Translations under genes and position numbers: made by a program
Shown here: in pieces, positions 35,119 through 46,242 of the stretch
Position numbering within the stretch: the stretch's first letter is position 1
How the letters are laid out: every line of letters begins with the position of its first letter
The notes under the pieces: generated by a model
Database searches by the model: none
What the model was told of the DNA's origin: nothing
Seen by the model: only the letters and a program-made list of their open reading frames with translations
NCBI GenBank assembly: GCA_037903355.1
Contig: JBAJFE010000039.1
Span: forward strand, 496,001 to 560,000
DNA from: Trichuris trichiura
Taxonomy: Eukaryota; Nematoda; Enoplea; Trichinellida; Trichuridae
Direction: 5' to 3'
Length of the DNA stretch: 64,000 bases

Positions 35119-37992
35119 TTTGGTCTAAAAGCTTTCCGCTCCTTGCTGCCATGATTGGATATTCGGCAACAAGAGCAGGTGGCTGTTGTGCAATTTACCA
35201 GGCAAGAAATTGCACTTCCTGTTTACTCGTTTTGAGATTCCATTGCCGCCTGCAACCGAAAATAAAAGACGTCGTCGCTTTGTGAAGTTTGCTGTTTTCA
35301 CTCAGCGGTTGTAATCAGTTGTTTGGAAATGTCTCGCAAAATTCCGAACAAACTACATCCAACGGCTGACCATTATGACATATGTACTCGATTGCCGCCG
35401 TCAAGCATGATGATGGCATCATGCTTGACGGCGTCAGAGTTGATTTCTCCTTTTCAGTGAACTAAAGCAGAAGTCCTTAAAGCCAAGCTCAGTTCGCTCG
35501 AGTAGAAGACAACTTACGCGCCCTTGTTCATAGCTGGCAGCTTTTGTTGTTTATTTACAGCCTTCACGTTTTCATTGCGCACTCACTCGAAGCGAATGGA
35601 TAGAACAGATAAGCGCTGCTAGCGATTCCGGCGGGTAGTTGTCAACTGGCTTGTGGGATTTTCAAATTAGCAACTTATGCCTTCTGCTGCAGGGATCCAA
35701 TCGGCTTTCCATGGCAAGCGTATCCTATTGGCGAGATTGGAAACTTTGCAAAGTATTTTGTTGACTGGTTTTATTGCTAATCTCTTCCATTGAACCATGT
35801 CATCACGTAATGCAACTTCTTGAGCAACTAAAAACGTTGCCGAGCGCGGTCCTGCTAAATTTAACGCGCGCGTTTTACGTCTTTTCTTAAGTTGAGTACT
35901 CACGCGCTAGCGAAAAATAAAATTGCCAAAGCGACCTATTCAGCCATCTTCGCGCGGTTACGATCGGTTGGTGGAATTCGTCGTTCCAGAAATCTTATCA
36001 CTTTTGCTGTTACTCGCGGAGCAAAATGTACTTCTCGCGTATTTTGCGTAGATATTTTTCAACTGACGCGTTGTTGGCGCGCGAAATCTGGAAGCTAAGC
36101 GAAAAAATTTAAACTACACTGCATTTTTGGAGCAATATCATAGGCTGAGCCATAAGAATATTCTATCGTAAAGTGAGCTAAGCTATTACGCGACGTGTGG
36201 ACAAGAAAACCAGCAGTTGTTGGCAGCGAACTTCAGAGTTGTAACCTGCGTATCTTTTGTACGGTAAAGCAGCAGCACAAAAGTCTACGTCGGAGATGTT
36301 GTCAGTTTTCCCTCCCGCGGAAGATTACTCACGCGTTATTTTACGCCGATTCATCAATTTTTGACAGTTTTTAACCTAGCTAAAGGTGATGCGAAACATT
36401 ATGCACCTCGTGGAACTGCTCTGCTCGCCGGATTCATCAATTATGCTGAACCATTACCTGTCGTCTTCGGAGTGATCGTCTTCGTTGATACCAGCCTGTG
36501 CTAGGCGCAGTTTACCGCCAAGTCTCAAGCAGCGGCAACTGTCAACTGCCAAAGATGACCAAGATAACAAGGTCTTGTCATTGCACGACTCGCGCATCTG
36601 GAGTCATCCGATAACAAATGTTCTCCTTTCCGCGACACTTTTCCTAAACCTTTAACTTTAAACAGAAATTGGACCCATGGCGGCAACACTTCGAATGTAC
36701 CCGTTATCCTTTGCAGAAAATGAAGGATTTTACATTATCGGTGGTCTTTAGAACTGAGACTTCATTGCACTCCAATCTTCCTTTCGTCGCTGCAAAAGTT
36801 TCTAAGTTAAAGTAACAGCGAAATGACAATGGGTTCTAAAATTACTCTGGCAAACTCGCTATTGTTCAACGAACCTATAAGCAGGAACGAGGTTTAACTT
36901 TGCGTTTTGTCAGCTCATTCCATCTGCGATTAAATTTAGGCATTGCGTGCAACTCTGCAGTTAAAATAAAATCCTCATAAGAAAAACGAACAAGCATTAG
37001 TGGCAACCGAAGCCATTTTTACCAATGAGCAGCTGACAAAGAAACAAAAAACGAACTATTTAATCAGCCGTCAAAGTTCTGTATACTTCAAAAGCATGCT
37101 GCATTTGGCCAGCAGTGCAATTTAGAAAAACTACCAACCCGGATATATTATTTAATGCGGTGTGGAGTTCTGGTTACCGTAAGAATATAGAAATAAAGAT
37201 CAACGAGCTAAAGCTGCTACATGACGCAAACAGCAACAAAAGATGGCGACAGCCGAAGCAAAACAGATAAGCACTTACCTCTCGGCAGGTAAATACTTAC
37301 GTGCAAGTTTGTCAAGAGGCACCAGCGCTTTCTCGAAATTAAAAGCGCGTAATGACTATCAACAACACCTGCGCATCTTTTAACGCTTCGTCCTCCACCT
37401 ACAGAAGGCAGGAAGCATTTCAGTTAGTCAAGCGTAGGCTGCATTTGCTAAATGTTTTCAGCTTTTACGTGGAATAGTAACTTTTGCTGTTTTTATCTTA
37501 CTAAAAGAATTGATCAAAGCCTCTCCGGTAAGCCGAAATTAAAAGTACTGCGATGTTCGCTGACCTACGGTATCATCATAAAAAATAACAACGGCATAGC
37601 AATGTGCTCCTATGACAGATACTAAGTATGCCAAACAAAAAAGGAATGCGAAAATGTAGCGGTTGTGTATGAGCGCAAACCAAGCTAACAAACCTTCCGT
37701 TTTCCCGTGTACTTAATAACTGTGCAAAAAGGTAATTTTAAAAGTTTTCACCGCTTTAAACAACTGCTTTACAACTTTGGAAAGGCACGCTTTAAAATGA
37801 GCGTGAATGTACTTGAATTCAAGTGCGTACTGTATCAAAAGCTAACGACTTTTGTTTTACACTTGTTGACGTTTTCGGTTGGCCAGTTGTTTAGCGAGTG
37901 CATTGTATTCTTTTTGTAGATCCCAGCAGACCAGTGTTAGTTCGATTTTGACATGCGAAGCAAATAAATTCTTGCTTCTTGTTTCCAATTTC
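35119..37992. other. Intergenic region between SFT2 and HIRIP3 genes
   Basis: 2.9 kb with no recognised exon. It contains a perfect 17 bp hairpin at 35396-35433 (listed separately) and AT-rich DNA with weak internal repetition. The 78- and 68-codon frames around 35.7-36.1 kb overlap in opposite directions and have no family features. Confidence 0.6.
35396..35433. repeat. Perfect 17 bp inverted repeat with 4 nt loop
   Basis: The left arm, CGCCGTCAAGCATGATG, is followed by ATGG and then the exact reverse complement. The stem is uninterrupted, about 280 nt downstream of the SFT2 stop codon. It could be a structured 3' RNA element, the core of a small foldback, or a recent palindromic duplication. 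The stem is short for a typical miRNA precursor. Confidence 0.9.
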
Positions 37993-38009
37993 AGCATCTG
38001 GAATTTTTC

Positions 38010-40273
38010 ATGGCCGAACGCGCAGAGAAGAAGGCGTTCAAGCGTTTTCGCTCGCCCAGTCTGTCTAGCTCATCATCCGATTTGGCTGACGAAACGCCCA
38101 AAAAACCATCTGCTCGTCCAAATCGTAATGGCAGGAAGTTTGAGAAGAAACGCGAGGCTAAGTTGGCCCAGTCAACCGACACTGCGTTAGGTAACGACCA
38201 AGCGTTGTTTCCGCTACCTGGAAATGATCTGCTTGTTAGCCGAGTCGAGGAACAATTCCAGTGAAAAATTAGCGCTTGAGTCTTCTCCGTCGGGCACACC
38301 GTACGCTTCTAGTGATAATCAAGATAGTTCCGAAAAGCAAGCTGAGCACGGAAATGTGACGGATTCTGAAAGTGATACGAGAAGCGAAGGTTCAACAACA
38401 ATGGGTTAATTTGATCCTTCAAAGTCTTTTTACGTCTATGCCATTTGTTTCAGCCGTTGGCTTGACAAACCGCAAGGAGCGAAAAGCTCAGGCGGCTGCA
38501 GCTTCCAGTTCTGCAGAATCTGATGAACCAAGTAAGCTCAACTAATGACGCAAATAATTCGCCTATACCGAGTCACGTAGGCTCCGTAAGCATTGTGCCT
38601 GAATGGGCGCTTAAGTTAGCGTCTTCGCACGTGATTTTACGGTGCGGCGTAAGCTACATTTCATTGCTGTAACTACTATAGAATCATAGGTGAACTCAGG
38701 TTTGCAATGTTCTGCTGAAAACTCGTCAAGCTTTTACTTTTAACAATCCGTTACCCATTGTCTTTTGTTTCTTTAATTGAAGTCGTAAAACATTAGTATC
38801 GGCATTTTTGTAGGTGATGACTTAGAAGAGCAAGAAGGCAGCGAAGAAGCAGAAAAGTCAGATTCCAATCAGAGTCAGGAAGAGAAAGAGGAAACGAAAA
38901 ATGCCCACAAAGAAGCGCATTCTGATTCGAGCTCGTTGACGTCGTTAGAGGACAAAACTCCAATAAAGCGTAGACGTCAAAGGAAACGCGCAAAGGTGAA
39001 GGGTTCATTTTTTTTAATGTAGCGAGTCTGTAAACATGTGACATTGTAGTTAGATGATGAGCAGGCCAAGTCTGGCACTGTAGAAAACGCGCGCTTGACG
39101 AAATTGAAGCGCTATGCTCGTACGGCTGGCTTGCGTCCGATTTACAAAAAAATGTTTGCCGACTGCGCAACGGACAAACAGCGGATCCAAGCGCTGAAAA
39201 GTTACTTGGAAGAAAATGGATTAACAGGTAGTCAATTTTTTTACGCAACTATTATTAAGGGCGTTTAAGCCATTTGATTGTTTTTCTTAAATTAAAAACA
39301 AAAATACTATCCTATTTATTGTCAGCCGACGATTTGATAAGTCATGCTTGGGCAGTTGGACCTGTGAACTGACCTACAGTATGAATAAGTGGAGTTCAAG
39401 TTGTAATCCAATCGCTTCCTTCAAAAACTTGTTCTCTTTCTTAAATGTTTTTAAGTTCGAAGTGCAGCCATTCTAATTAATTTAAGAAACGCTGTACAAG
39501 TGAGCCGGTTTGGTTTTGTTCTTTATTACTCTGGTGGCTACCTACCGTAAAACACAACCGCCTGAAAAATGCTACATTTTTCCTGAAGCTTGCCGATCGT
39601 CCCATCTGGTTTCAAATAAGCCTTAGCGAAAATGTAAGCATCATATTTTGGCTTAGGTTTACCTAAAGGCAGGAGGGGATGGCGGCAAACCTACAGTAAG
39701 ACGGAACCTGCATTCTACAGACGGTGTTACGTTGCTTGCTGACAAATAGATGACAAGATCCAACCGTTCCAATCATAAGAGCGCTTTTGAATACATATAG
39801 AGCGCAAGTTCGCTACGCATCTTGTTTACTGGCTATATTTTGTACGTGTTTTCCTCCGTTGCAAACCAATGCTAAAGTGTAGCGGGACGCGAAAAGAGAA
39901 AACGTCTGTCTTTGTTTTCTTCTTTATTTGCCTTCTTTCAGTAGGTAGATGCTTTGAAAAACAGTAGAAGGTCGGCTTAACGCATGGCCTGATTTTAAAA
40001 ATGGCGCTGGATTTGAAAGTTTCCCGCCATTATAAAGTTACCCGTTTTGCAGGGAAGTTGACCCTTGAACTGTGCAAAAAGATAGCCAAGAAAAGAGCAA
40101 TCGAAAAGGAAGTCAGAGAGCTGGACGCGGCAAATATCATCCCGGAAAAACGAAGGACAAGAGCGGGAACAACAAGTCAGGCGCCGGAAAGAAGTCCAAT
40201 CCCGTCAACGGCTTCGAAAACTTGGATGGAGCGCGTAGGTCTACAAAGTGACCTTTTTAGCGATTCCGATTAA
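38010..40273 (+). CDS. HIRIP3: HIRIP3-type histone chaperone (CHZ-like)
   Basis: Nuclear acidic protein related to HIRA-interacting protein 3, which binds histone H2A/H2B through a CHZ motif. Exons: 38010-38190, 38240-38404, 38454-38531, 38814-38995, 39050-39227, 40053-40273; phases agree and total 334 residues. The N-terminal two thirds are low-complexity, rich in Ser, Glu, Asp and Lys. The conserved part is the C-terminal quarter: LKRYARTAGLRPIYKKMF, then ALKSYLEENGLTG, joined across an 825 nt intron to KLTLELCKKIAKKRAIEKE and LDAANII, matching the human order. It ends DLFSDSD. The vertebrate N-terminal domain was not seen, so an upstream exon could be missing. An acceptor TTTCAG lies 15 nt before the ATG. 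The stop overlaps the possible end of the opposite gene. Confidence 0.85.
39541..39765. repeat. Degenerate foldback repeat, copy 2 (HIRIP3 intron)
   Basis: Shares AACCTGCATT...AGACGGTG and a GGCTTAGG-containing centre with the copies near 46.6 and 27.0 kb, and shows partial self-complementarity (AAGCCTTAG against GGCTTAGG). Lies within the long last intron of HIRIP3; boundaries are approximate. Confidence 0.4.
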
Positions 40274-40479
40274 CGTGGCCGTCCGTCCCCAGTAACATTA
40301 TACCTCTTCGCTGCTATCATTTCTTCTTCTTCTTTTTCCCTCGTCGTATAGCTGTAAATCGAAGTCGGATAGGGGGCATCCCTTTTGGCTTTGCGAAAAG
40401 TAATGACGTTAGGTAAAACGTGTTGCCCATATTTGTCCTTCCAATGGGCAATATCTTCTTCCGCGACACTGGTCACCTT
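40270..40479 (-). other. Open frame continuing past the CTTNBP2NL-type stop codon
   Basis: Directly after the TAG at 40480 the same reading frame stays open for 69 codons to a TAA at 40270. Its composition is protein-like (HWKDKYGQHVLPNVITF, SIYSYTTREKEEEE). It lacks an ATG, so it can only be an extra exon of the same gene or a stop-codon readthrough extension. A GT 27 nt before the frame would restore it, but such an intron is shorter than any other here. Its TAA overlaps the TAA of HIRIP3 on the plus strand within a TTAA. Confidence 0.35.
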
Positions 40480-43400
40480 CTAAACTTGAGTAGCACGCAC
40501 CGATACTTTTCGAGCTGTCGACTTGCGCGTCTGCTGGTCAACAAGCAAACGATCCTCTCGGCGACGGTTCTTTCTAGCGCTCAGTATAGCGCTCCCTTTT
40601 GTACATTTCTCAACGCTGCATCGACTTACGGAACGGACTGTTTTTTCCGGCACCGGTTGATCCTTCGTTTTTGCTCTGGTCGAAATAGGTCGTTGAACGG
40701 AAGCTGACGAGTATTCTTTCAATTCTGATTGATTGGACATGTTGTTATTGCTCCCGCTGGTCACACCAGATGAACCGTCTGGAAAAAAGGAAACTGATTC
40801 TCGCAACAGCGGCGTGTAATGTAGAAGCCTACGTTGCCTACAGAATGCTATGCCGCTAAAGATAAGCAAACGAGGAAAAGGAAAGTATACTACGACGCGT
40901 GTCAAACCTACGTAGAGGAAGAGCGAGAAGAAAGCCGTTCTCTTTACACAAGATCACCGCAAATGCATCATGCAAGCGGAAGCGCCTTGCACAACTTACT
41001 GCTCGACGGGGACTCGCTTATCTCCTGCTCATCATCACAAGTAGGACAACTTATCAACGGAGATGGTTGACATTCCGGGGCAAAATCGGCATTGACCGAA
41101 GAGACCATTATGAGCGAATTAATAACCGCCTCTAATTGGGCGATCTCCGGCTCGACAATACTCTCTTGCTCATCAATGGTCAGCTCAACCACTGGTTTGG
41201 CACTGCTACATACCTGTTGAGGACCGGAACCACTTGCAGGGCGACGTACGTGACTTGTTGGCGCCACCGCTGAGGGACGACGTCCAACTGATGTATGCAA
41301 TGGTATATTAGAGGAAGGATTGGTAGCCGCGCTTGTCAAATCTACGCCACCGGTAGTCCATTGGTCCTTTACCGCAGCGCTGTATTGTAAAGCCAAGTTA
41401 TAGCTTGGCGGCGAATGATAAGAAGTCGTTTCGTTGGCTTGTCTTATGGCAACAGGTTGCCTTACACCTGTATTCATATAGTCCGTTGATGGCAGCTGCG
41501 GTACTCGTCTCGAATTATGCTGCGGTATTTGGCTGGGCAACATTTGTCCGCCGGGACTACCGTAGACAACCGGGTAATGGTCACCAACCACTTTTGGCGG
41601 TACAAATACCGAGCTTGCATTGTAAACGAACGCAAAACTCGACGTGTACGGGCAAGGAACGGCCGCCGGCTGATGACGTAATTGTTTTGGACTTGCTGCA
41701 GCGCTTGTAGAACTGCCGACCCGCGTAGTAGTAGAGGCAGCGACGGTTTCTTGGTTGTCGCAAAGCATTTTAGGCCTCGAAAGTATGTGATAACGAGAGA
41801 AGTCGTCCGATGTTGCTGGCGTACCAATACCGGGAGCCGACTTGGCCAATGGCGATGGCTGCTTCCTATCATTTAGTTGCATCACCTTCTTCTGGTCATT
41901 AGGACTCATCTTAGGGCCCATCTTGACCGTATTAACCGAAGGTGCTTCGACAGGTTGAGATTTTTGGCGCAACGAACTCTGCTTCACTTTATTTAGTATG
42001 GTCTGTCGTATAAGGGTCAAATCCTCTTCCTGGGTCTTTACCGTCTGCTCCAATTTGGCTCTAGTCGCTCGTTCCTTTTCCAAATTTTGGGTGCATTCGT
42101 CCAGCTGCTTTTTCAACAATTCCACTTGCGCTGCCGCGGACGTTTCAGGCGTCTCCTCGTTGTTCGCTTTGGCTTTTAGATTTTTAGCTCTTTCCTCGGC
42201 GAAGCGAACCAGCAATTGACGCCTCTCCTGAAGGAGGTAGAGCACAATTTCCTTGTGACGACTTTTTTCCCGTTCAAGCAATGTATGCGACTTTTCGGCG
42301 GCCGCTTTTGCTTGTTCCAATTCCTCTCGTACGCTCGCTATCTGAAAACTTCGGAAGATTACCGCAACTTTCTATTAGGGTCAATACAGTTCAAGGAGAC
42401 GCAACCTCTTTCTGCAATTTTTCCCTTTCCTTTTCCAACATCATATAGACGTCATCGCCCTGAGCGGCGTCGTGCTTTCGCCGCCTTCTTTCGACCTCCA
42501 ATTCGCGCAGAGCTTTTAAGTGCTTTTTTTCGACCATAGCGAGTAGCTGCACGATGACTACATATTACCATATTGTTGCTGTAAAAATAGCACTTACTTC
42601 TTTGGAACGTTGATTGGCTTTCCTTTGACTGTTTATCAGTTTTTCCAACTGATTCAACTGCGACTCGTATGTCGTCGTCAAGTCGTGATCCGCTTCATCG
42701 TCGTCATCCGTACCTTCGAGAATTGCGTCACGCCGGAAAGCGTTGAGAGGTTCCCGCCAAGTTAATCTGCCATATCTGGCCTGCGCAAGAAGGTTTTTAG
42801 CTCTTTCCGCCTTCAGCAAGGCTATGAGCACATCTCGAGCTTGCAATTCTCCCTCCAAGCAACTAAGCAGGCGCAGCAAATCCGAATAGCTAAGTTCGCG
42901 TTGAGAGAATTGCTGAAACGAGAAAAAAAAAGAGAAATGCAGCTGAAAAGTAACAATTTCGGTTGGAAAAAGGGACATGAACACGCATCTATAGCTCTCT
43001 CGGCATCGGTAGGCACGGACAAGTCTTTCCAATGCCCGCCGGTCTCCGAAGAAAGTCTCGAAGCATCAACGCATTCGTCAACATATAGCAGGAACATATG
43101 TTCCACTAGAGTTATAAGAATATGGTCGCGTAAAGTAGCTGCAAAGAGCACTGACTATTCGACTTACGCCATCGTTGCCGTTGGCATTTTTACGCATCGT
43201 CCAAAACCGAAGAGTTGTAAAAAAGACTAATAAAATGCACGCGCGCTTTTTTTAGCTTATTCAAATCTTAACTTCTCCAAACGTCCATTTATTCTTGTCA
43301 CTACACGTCGAACTGTAACGACTATTGAAAAGCGACGAAAACTTTCTGACACTTCTTCAGCGTTGAAGGGCCAATCAAAGGCAACTGTTATCTTCATTTA

Positions 43401-43576
43401 AGTAAGCAATAGTGATAAATAAGCAAGCGCCTCTACCTGCCAATTGAGATTAGAGAGAAAAGTTTGGCGTCGATTCGAAAAACGCAACAGTGACTTACTG
43501 GCTCGATAGTTGCCCAGGTCTGCCGCTCTTCCGTCCCTTCTTGTTGCGATGACCCACCAGGTGGAAGGTTCTCCAT
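40480..43576 (-). CDS. CTTNBP2NL: CTTNBP2NL/CortBP2 N-terminal-domain coiled-coil protein
   Basis: Cytoskeletal regulator family that binds cortactin and STRIPAK components. Minus-strand exons: 43576-43499, 42912-42598, 42546-42406, 42341-41000, 40778-40480; phases agree, about 724 residues. After a 26-residue start, the CortBP2 domain begins with LSYSDLLRLLSCLEGELQAR and RYGRL, as in human CTTNBP2NL. It continues as a long heptad-rich coiled coil to roughly residue 300 (for example KHLKALRELEVERRRR, LLQERRQLLVRF). The remaining half is Pro/Ser/Thr/Gln-rich and not conserved to my eye. The exon 4 donor at 41000 (GTAAGT) and the acceptor at 40779 join frames cleanly, although exon 4 alone would stay open to 40968. 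A TTTCCAG acceptor lies 35 nt before the ATG. The 3' end is uncertain because open frame continues past the TAG. Confidence 0.85.
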
Positions 43577-43929
43577 TGCCGCGCCCGGCTTTAGCTCATT
43601 TTTACAAGAAGCTGGAAAAAAGAAATTCCCATACTGTAACCACATTGGATGCGCAGGAGACTTTTCGTTAACGAATCATCCCAGTCAAGTGACTGCATTG
43701 ATTTTATAGGAATACTTTCGCTATTGCCTGAATAAAACCATCAGAGGGAATCGGACATAACGTTACTTTTCAACCTTAATTCCGAGCAAACTTTCTAACG
43801 TACAACACGCTGTCAACTCCTATCTATCTAAATGAGCAAATATGATTGAGATGCCCGATTTTTCAAACTGTTATTGTCCACTCAACATCAGAGTAGTTTA
43901 ATAGTCAGAGAACACGCGGTAAATAAAGA

Positions 43930-44307
43930 TTAGGGTAATTCGTCCTCTCTTGCAAGCATGTTGGGTATCCCCTCGGAAATGGTGAACTCGCGTCCCGTCT
44001 CGGGACATTGTAACACACCCTCTTCGACCTCGATTTCCATCAATGCCTGATGGATCGACCTGAGCAAGGGCTCGTCGTTTTCCCATTGGTCGGGCAATGT
44101 TTCAGGAAGAGCAACATCCGCTGCCACCGATCGCGTAGCCATTAGCAAGGCTGACCAGTCAAGCCGAGGAACCATCCGTTTCAAAAAGTTCGCCTCAAAG
44201 TCGCTTTCTTGGCGGGTCACTTTGGTGGCAATCAGTTTCAACGGATATCCAGTTGTGACGCCTTTCAGAAACTTTGACGACAAAAAATTGTGCACCAACA
44301 GTTTCAT
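43930..44307 (-). CDS. TRMT112: TRMT112, multifunctional methyltransferase activator
   Basis: Small Zn-ribbon/helical protein that stabilises and activates several methyltransferases (tRNA, rRNA and release-factor modification). Single uninterrupted exon of 125 residues, exactly the family size. Visible conserved blocks: MKLLVHNFLSSKFLKGV at the start, NFLKRMVPRLDWSALL in the middle, and LQCPETGREFTISEGIPNML near the end. As in human TRMT112, only part of the fungal Zn-ligand set is present. A TTTTGCAG acceptor ends 18 nt before the ATG. The gene is divergent from PSMD6, whose start codon is 395 bp away. Confidence 0.97.
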   Translation of the reverse strand: MKLLVHNFLSSKFLKGVTTGYPLKLIATKVTRQESDFEANFLKRMVPRLDWSALLMATRSVAADVALPETLPDQWENDEPLLRSIHQALMEIEVEEGVLQCPETGREFTISEGIPNMLAREDELP

Positions 44308-44702
44308 GGCAAAATTTAAAATTTACTGCAAAAATGTGAGATAACAATAAACAATAAACAGAACGAAAACGTACCAACAACTACCCGGCTTTCCCAAATC
44401 GCACGCTATAAGGATTAGGTGCTACAGTAAACCGTCGAAATTGATGCATGCAAATCATTTTTGTACGAAGCAACGAACTTTTATGGTGCAATAAAGGGAA
44501 ATACAAAAATTTCGCGTATTTACCTGTCAAACGAAGTGCATTCGCGTGGTGCTAAGAAGTTTATCTGTTATTCTGCGCCTATGAGCAACCCGTTCGAACC
44601 TGTTGATAGTTAAGGCTTTTGTACCTGGTTGCTGGTACGATTTTGGGATAAAGCTGATAAAGTTAACGTGATTCGTTGACTAGCTGGCGGCAAACTTTTG
44701 AA
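44308..44702. promoter_or_regulatory. Divergent TRMT112/PSMD6 promoter interval
   Basis: 395 bp separate the two start codons, which face away from each other. The interval must hold both promoters and short leaders. I see an acceptor for the TRMT112 leader at 44326-44327 (minus) and no obvious TATA box that would impose a direction. Co-regulation of the two housekeeping genes is inference. Confidence 0.55.
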
Positions 44703-46242
44703 ATGGATAGAATAAAATCGGAAGAAATGATTCCAGTTAATCCCAACCTGGAGTTGGCTCAGTATCATTTCTTACTGAGTCATACGGAGTACGACCCTCT
44801 GCTGAAGAACAGCATCAAGACAAAATTGATGGAAATCATTGAACAAAAGGAGATGGGAAAATATTACGAAAGTGTTTGCAGCGACCTTTGCATCCCAGTC
44901 GATACCGAACTACTTAACCGGCTGAAGGAAGCGAATCGTGTCAAGTTGGAGCAACTGGACGCTGCTATTGAAGACGCGTCGAAAAATCTGGGTGAATCGG
45001 AGGTTCGAGATGCTTATCAAAAAAAGGCCGAGTATCTATGCTCCATTGGAGACAAGGACGCTTGCTTGGAAACGTTTCAAATAGCGTTTGAAAAAGCTGT
45101 CGGTGTTGGCAATCGAATTGACATTGTTTTCCACCAGATTCGTATAGGCTTTTTCTACATGAATCACAAATTGATCAAGTCGCAGCTCGCATTGGCTAAA
45201 GAGCTTATGGAACAAGGCGGTGATTGGGACCGAAAAAATAGGCTGAAAGCTTACGAAGGCTACTATGCGCTTGTAAGGCGTGATTATCATAGAGCATCTG
45301 AACTTCTCTTGGACGCCGTGTCGACTTTCACAAGCTATGAACTAATTTCTTTCGAAAAACTCGTATTCTACGCAATTGTAGCTGCTATGATTGGTAAGTT
45401 TTGCTTTTCATTTTCTCTTAGCTTGATATGTTGCCTTACACTTCATATTGCGCACTCTAATGACTGCCTTCCGTTTCGTCGAGTACTTTTCTAGCCTTTA
45501 AACGTAAAATATTTAAGTCCTGACGCAGACCTACAAACCCATTGCCTTAGGTTCATTCTAAGTTTTCTTGTGTCAAGCTTGTCTTACGGTATGCTATAGG
45601 CATGAAAAAAGTAGCAAAAACCTTTTATGTATATGAAAAAGCTTTAACACTTAAAATCCTTTTAGCCAGATAAGAATTGTTGGGTTTTCCGTTTTAAGAT
45701 TAGCGTTAGGGCATTGCTTTTGCCTTCTTAGTGGCAGTTTATTCTAATGTGTTGTTGCAGCCCTTGAACGAAATGACTTGCGGGACAAAGTCATAAAATC
45801 GGCAGAAATTCGCGAGCAACTATACGGTCAAGCGGATGTGCGTCAATTTTTGATGTCCCTCTACGAATGCGATTATGCCGGCTTTTTTCGCAGTTTGGCC
45901 GACCTGGAACCAAAGTTGAAGTTTGACCGCGTCTTTGCGCAGCATTACTCCCAATACTTACGCTTCATGCGTGCCAAAGCCTACAAGCAACTTCTGAGTT
46001 CCTATCGTAGCCTAACTTTGCAATATATGGCCGATGCTTTCGGCGTAACGTCCGAAATGATTGCCAACGAATTGCATCAGTTTATAACTAACGGTATGTT
46101 GCACTGCAAGATCGATGACGTCCTTGGCATCGTAGAAACTAGCCAGATGAACAAGAAGAACATAATGTACAAATCCCTGGTAAAAGAAGGTGACATATTG
46201 CTGAATCGGATACAGAAGCTTAGCCGAATTATCAACACGTGA
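44703..46242 (+). CDS. PSMD6: 26S proteasome regulatory lid subunit PSMD6/Rpn7
   Basis: Non-ATPase lid subunit that helps assemble the 19S regulator and links lid to base. Two exons, 44703-45393 and 45761-46242, joined in frame across a 367 nt intron; 390 residues, the usual family length. Conserved stretches: [72 protein letters not shown], then the PCI domain with [16 protein letters not shown] and LHCKIDDV, ending [12 protein letters not shown]. The ATG at 44703 was chosen because it starts a short N-terminus aligning with the family; the open frame extends 9 codons upstream without another ATG. Confidence 0.97.

Noticed and set aside
34650..35285. A continuous 211-codon plus-strand frame covering SFT2 exon 5
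   Set aside because: It reads through a 58 nt intron. Splicing at 34936 to 34995 gives the conserved HYIPGG tail of the SFT2 family instead.
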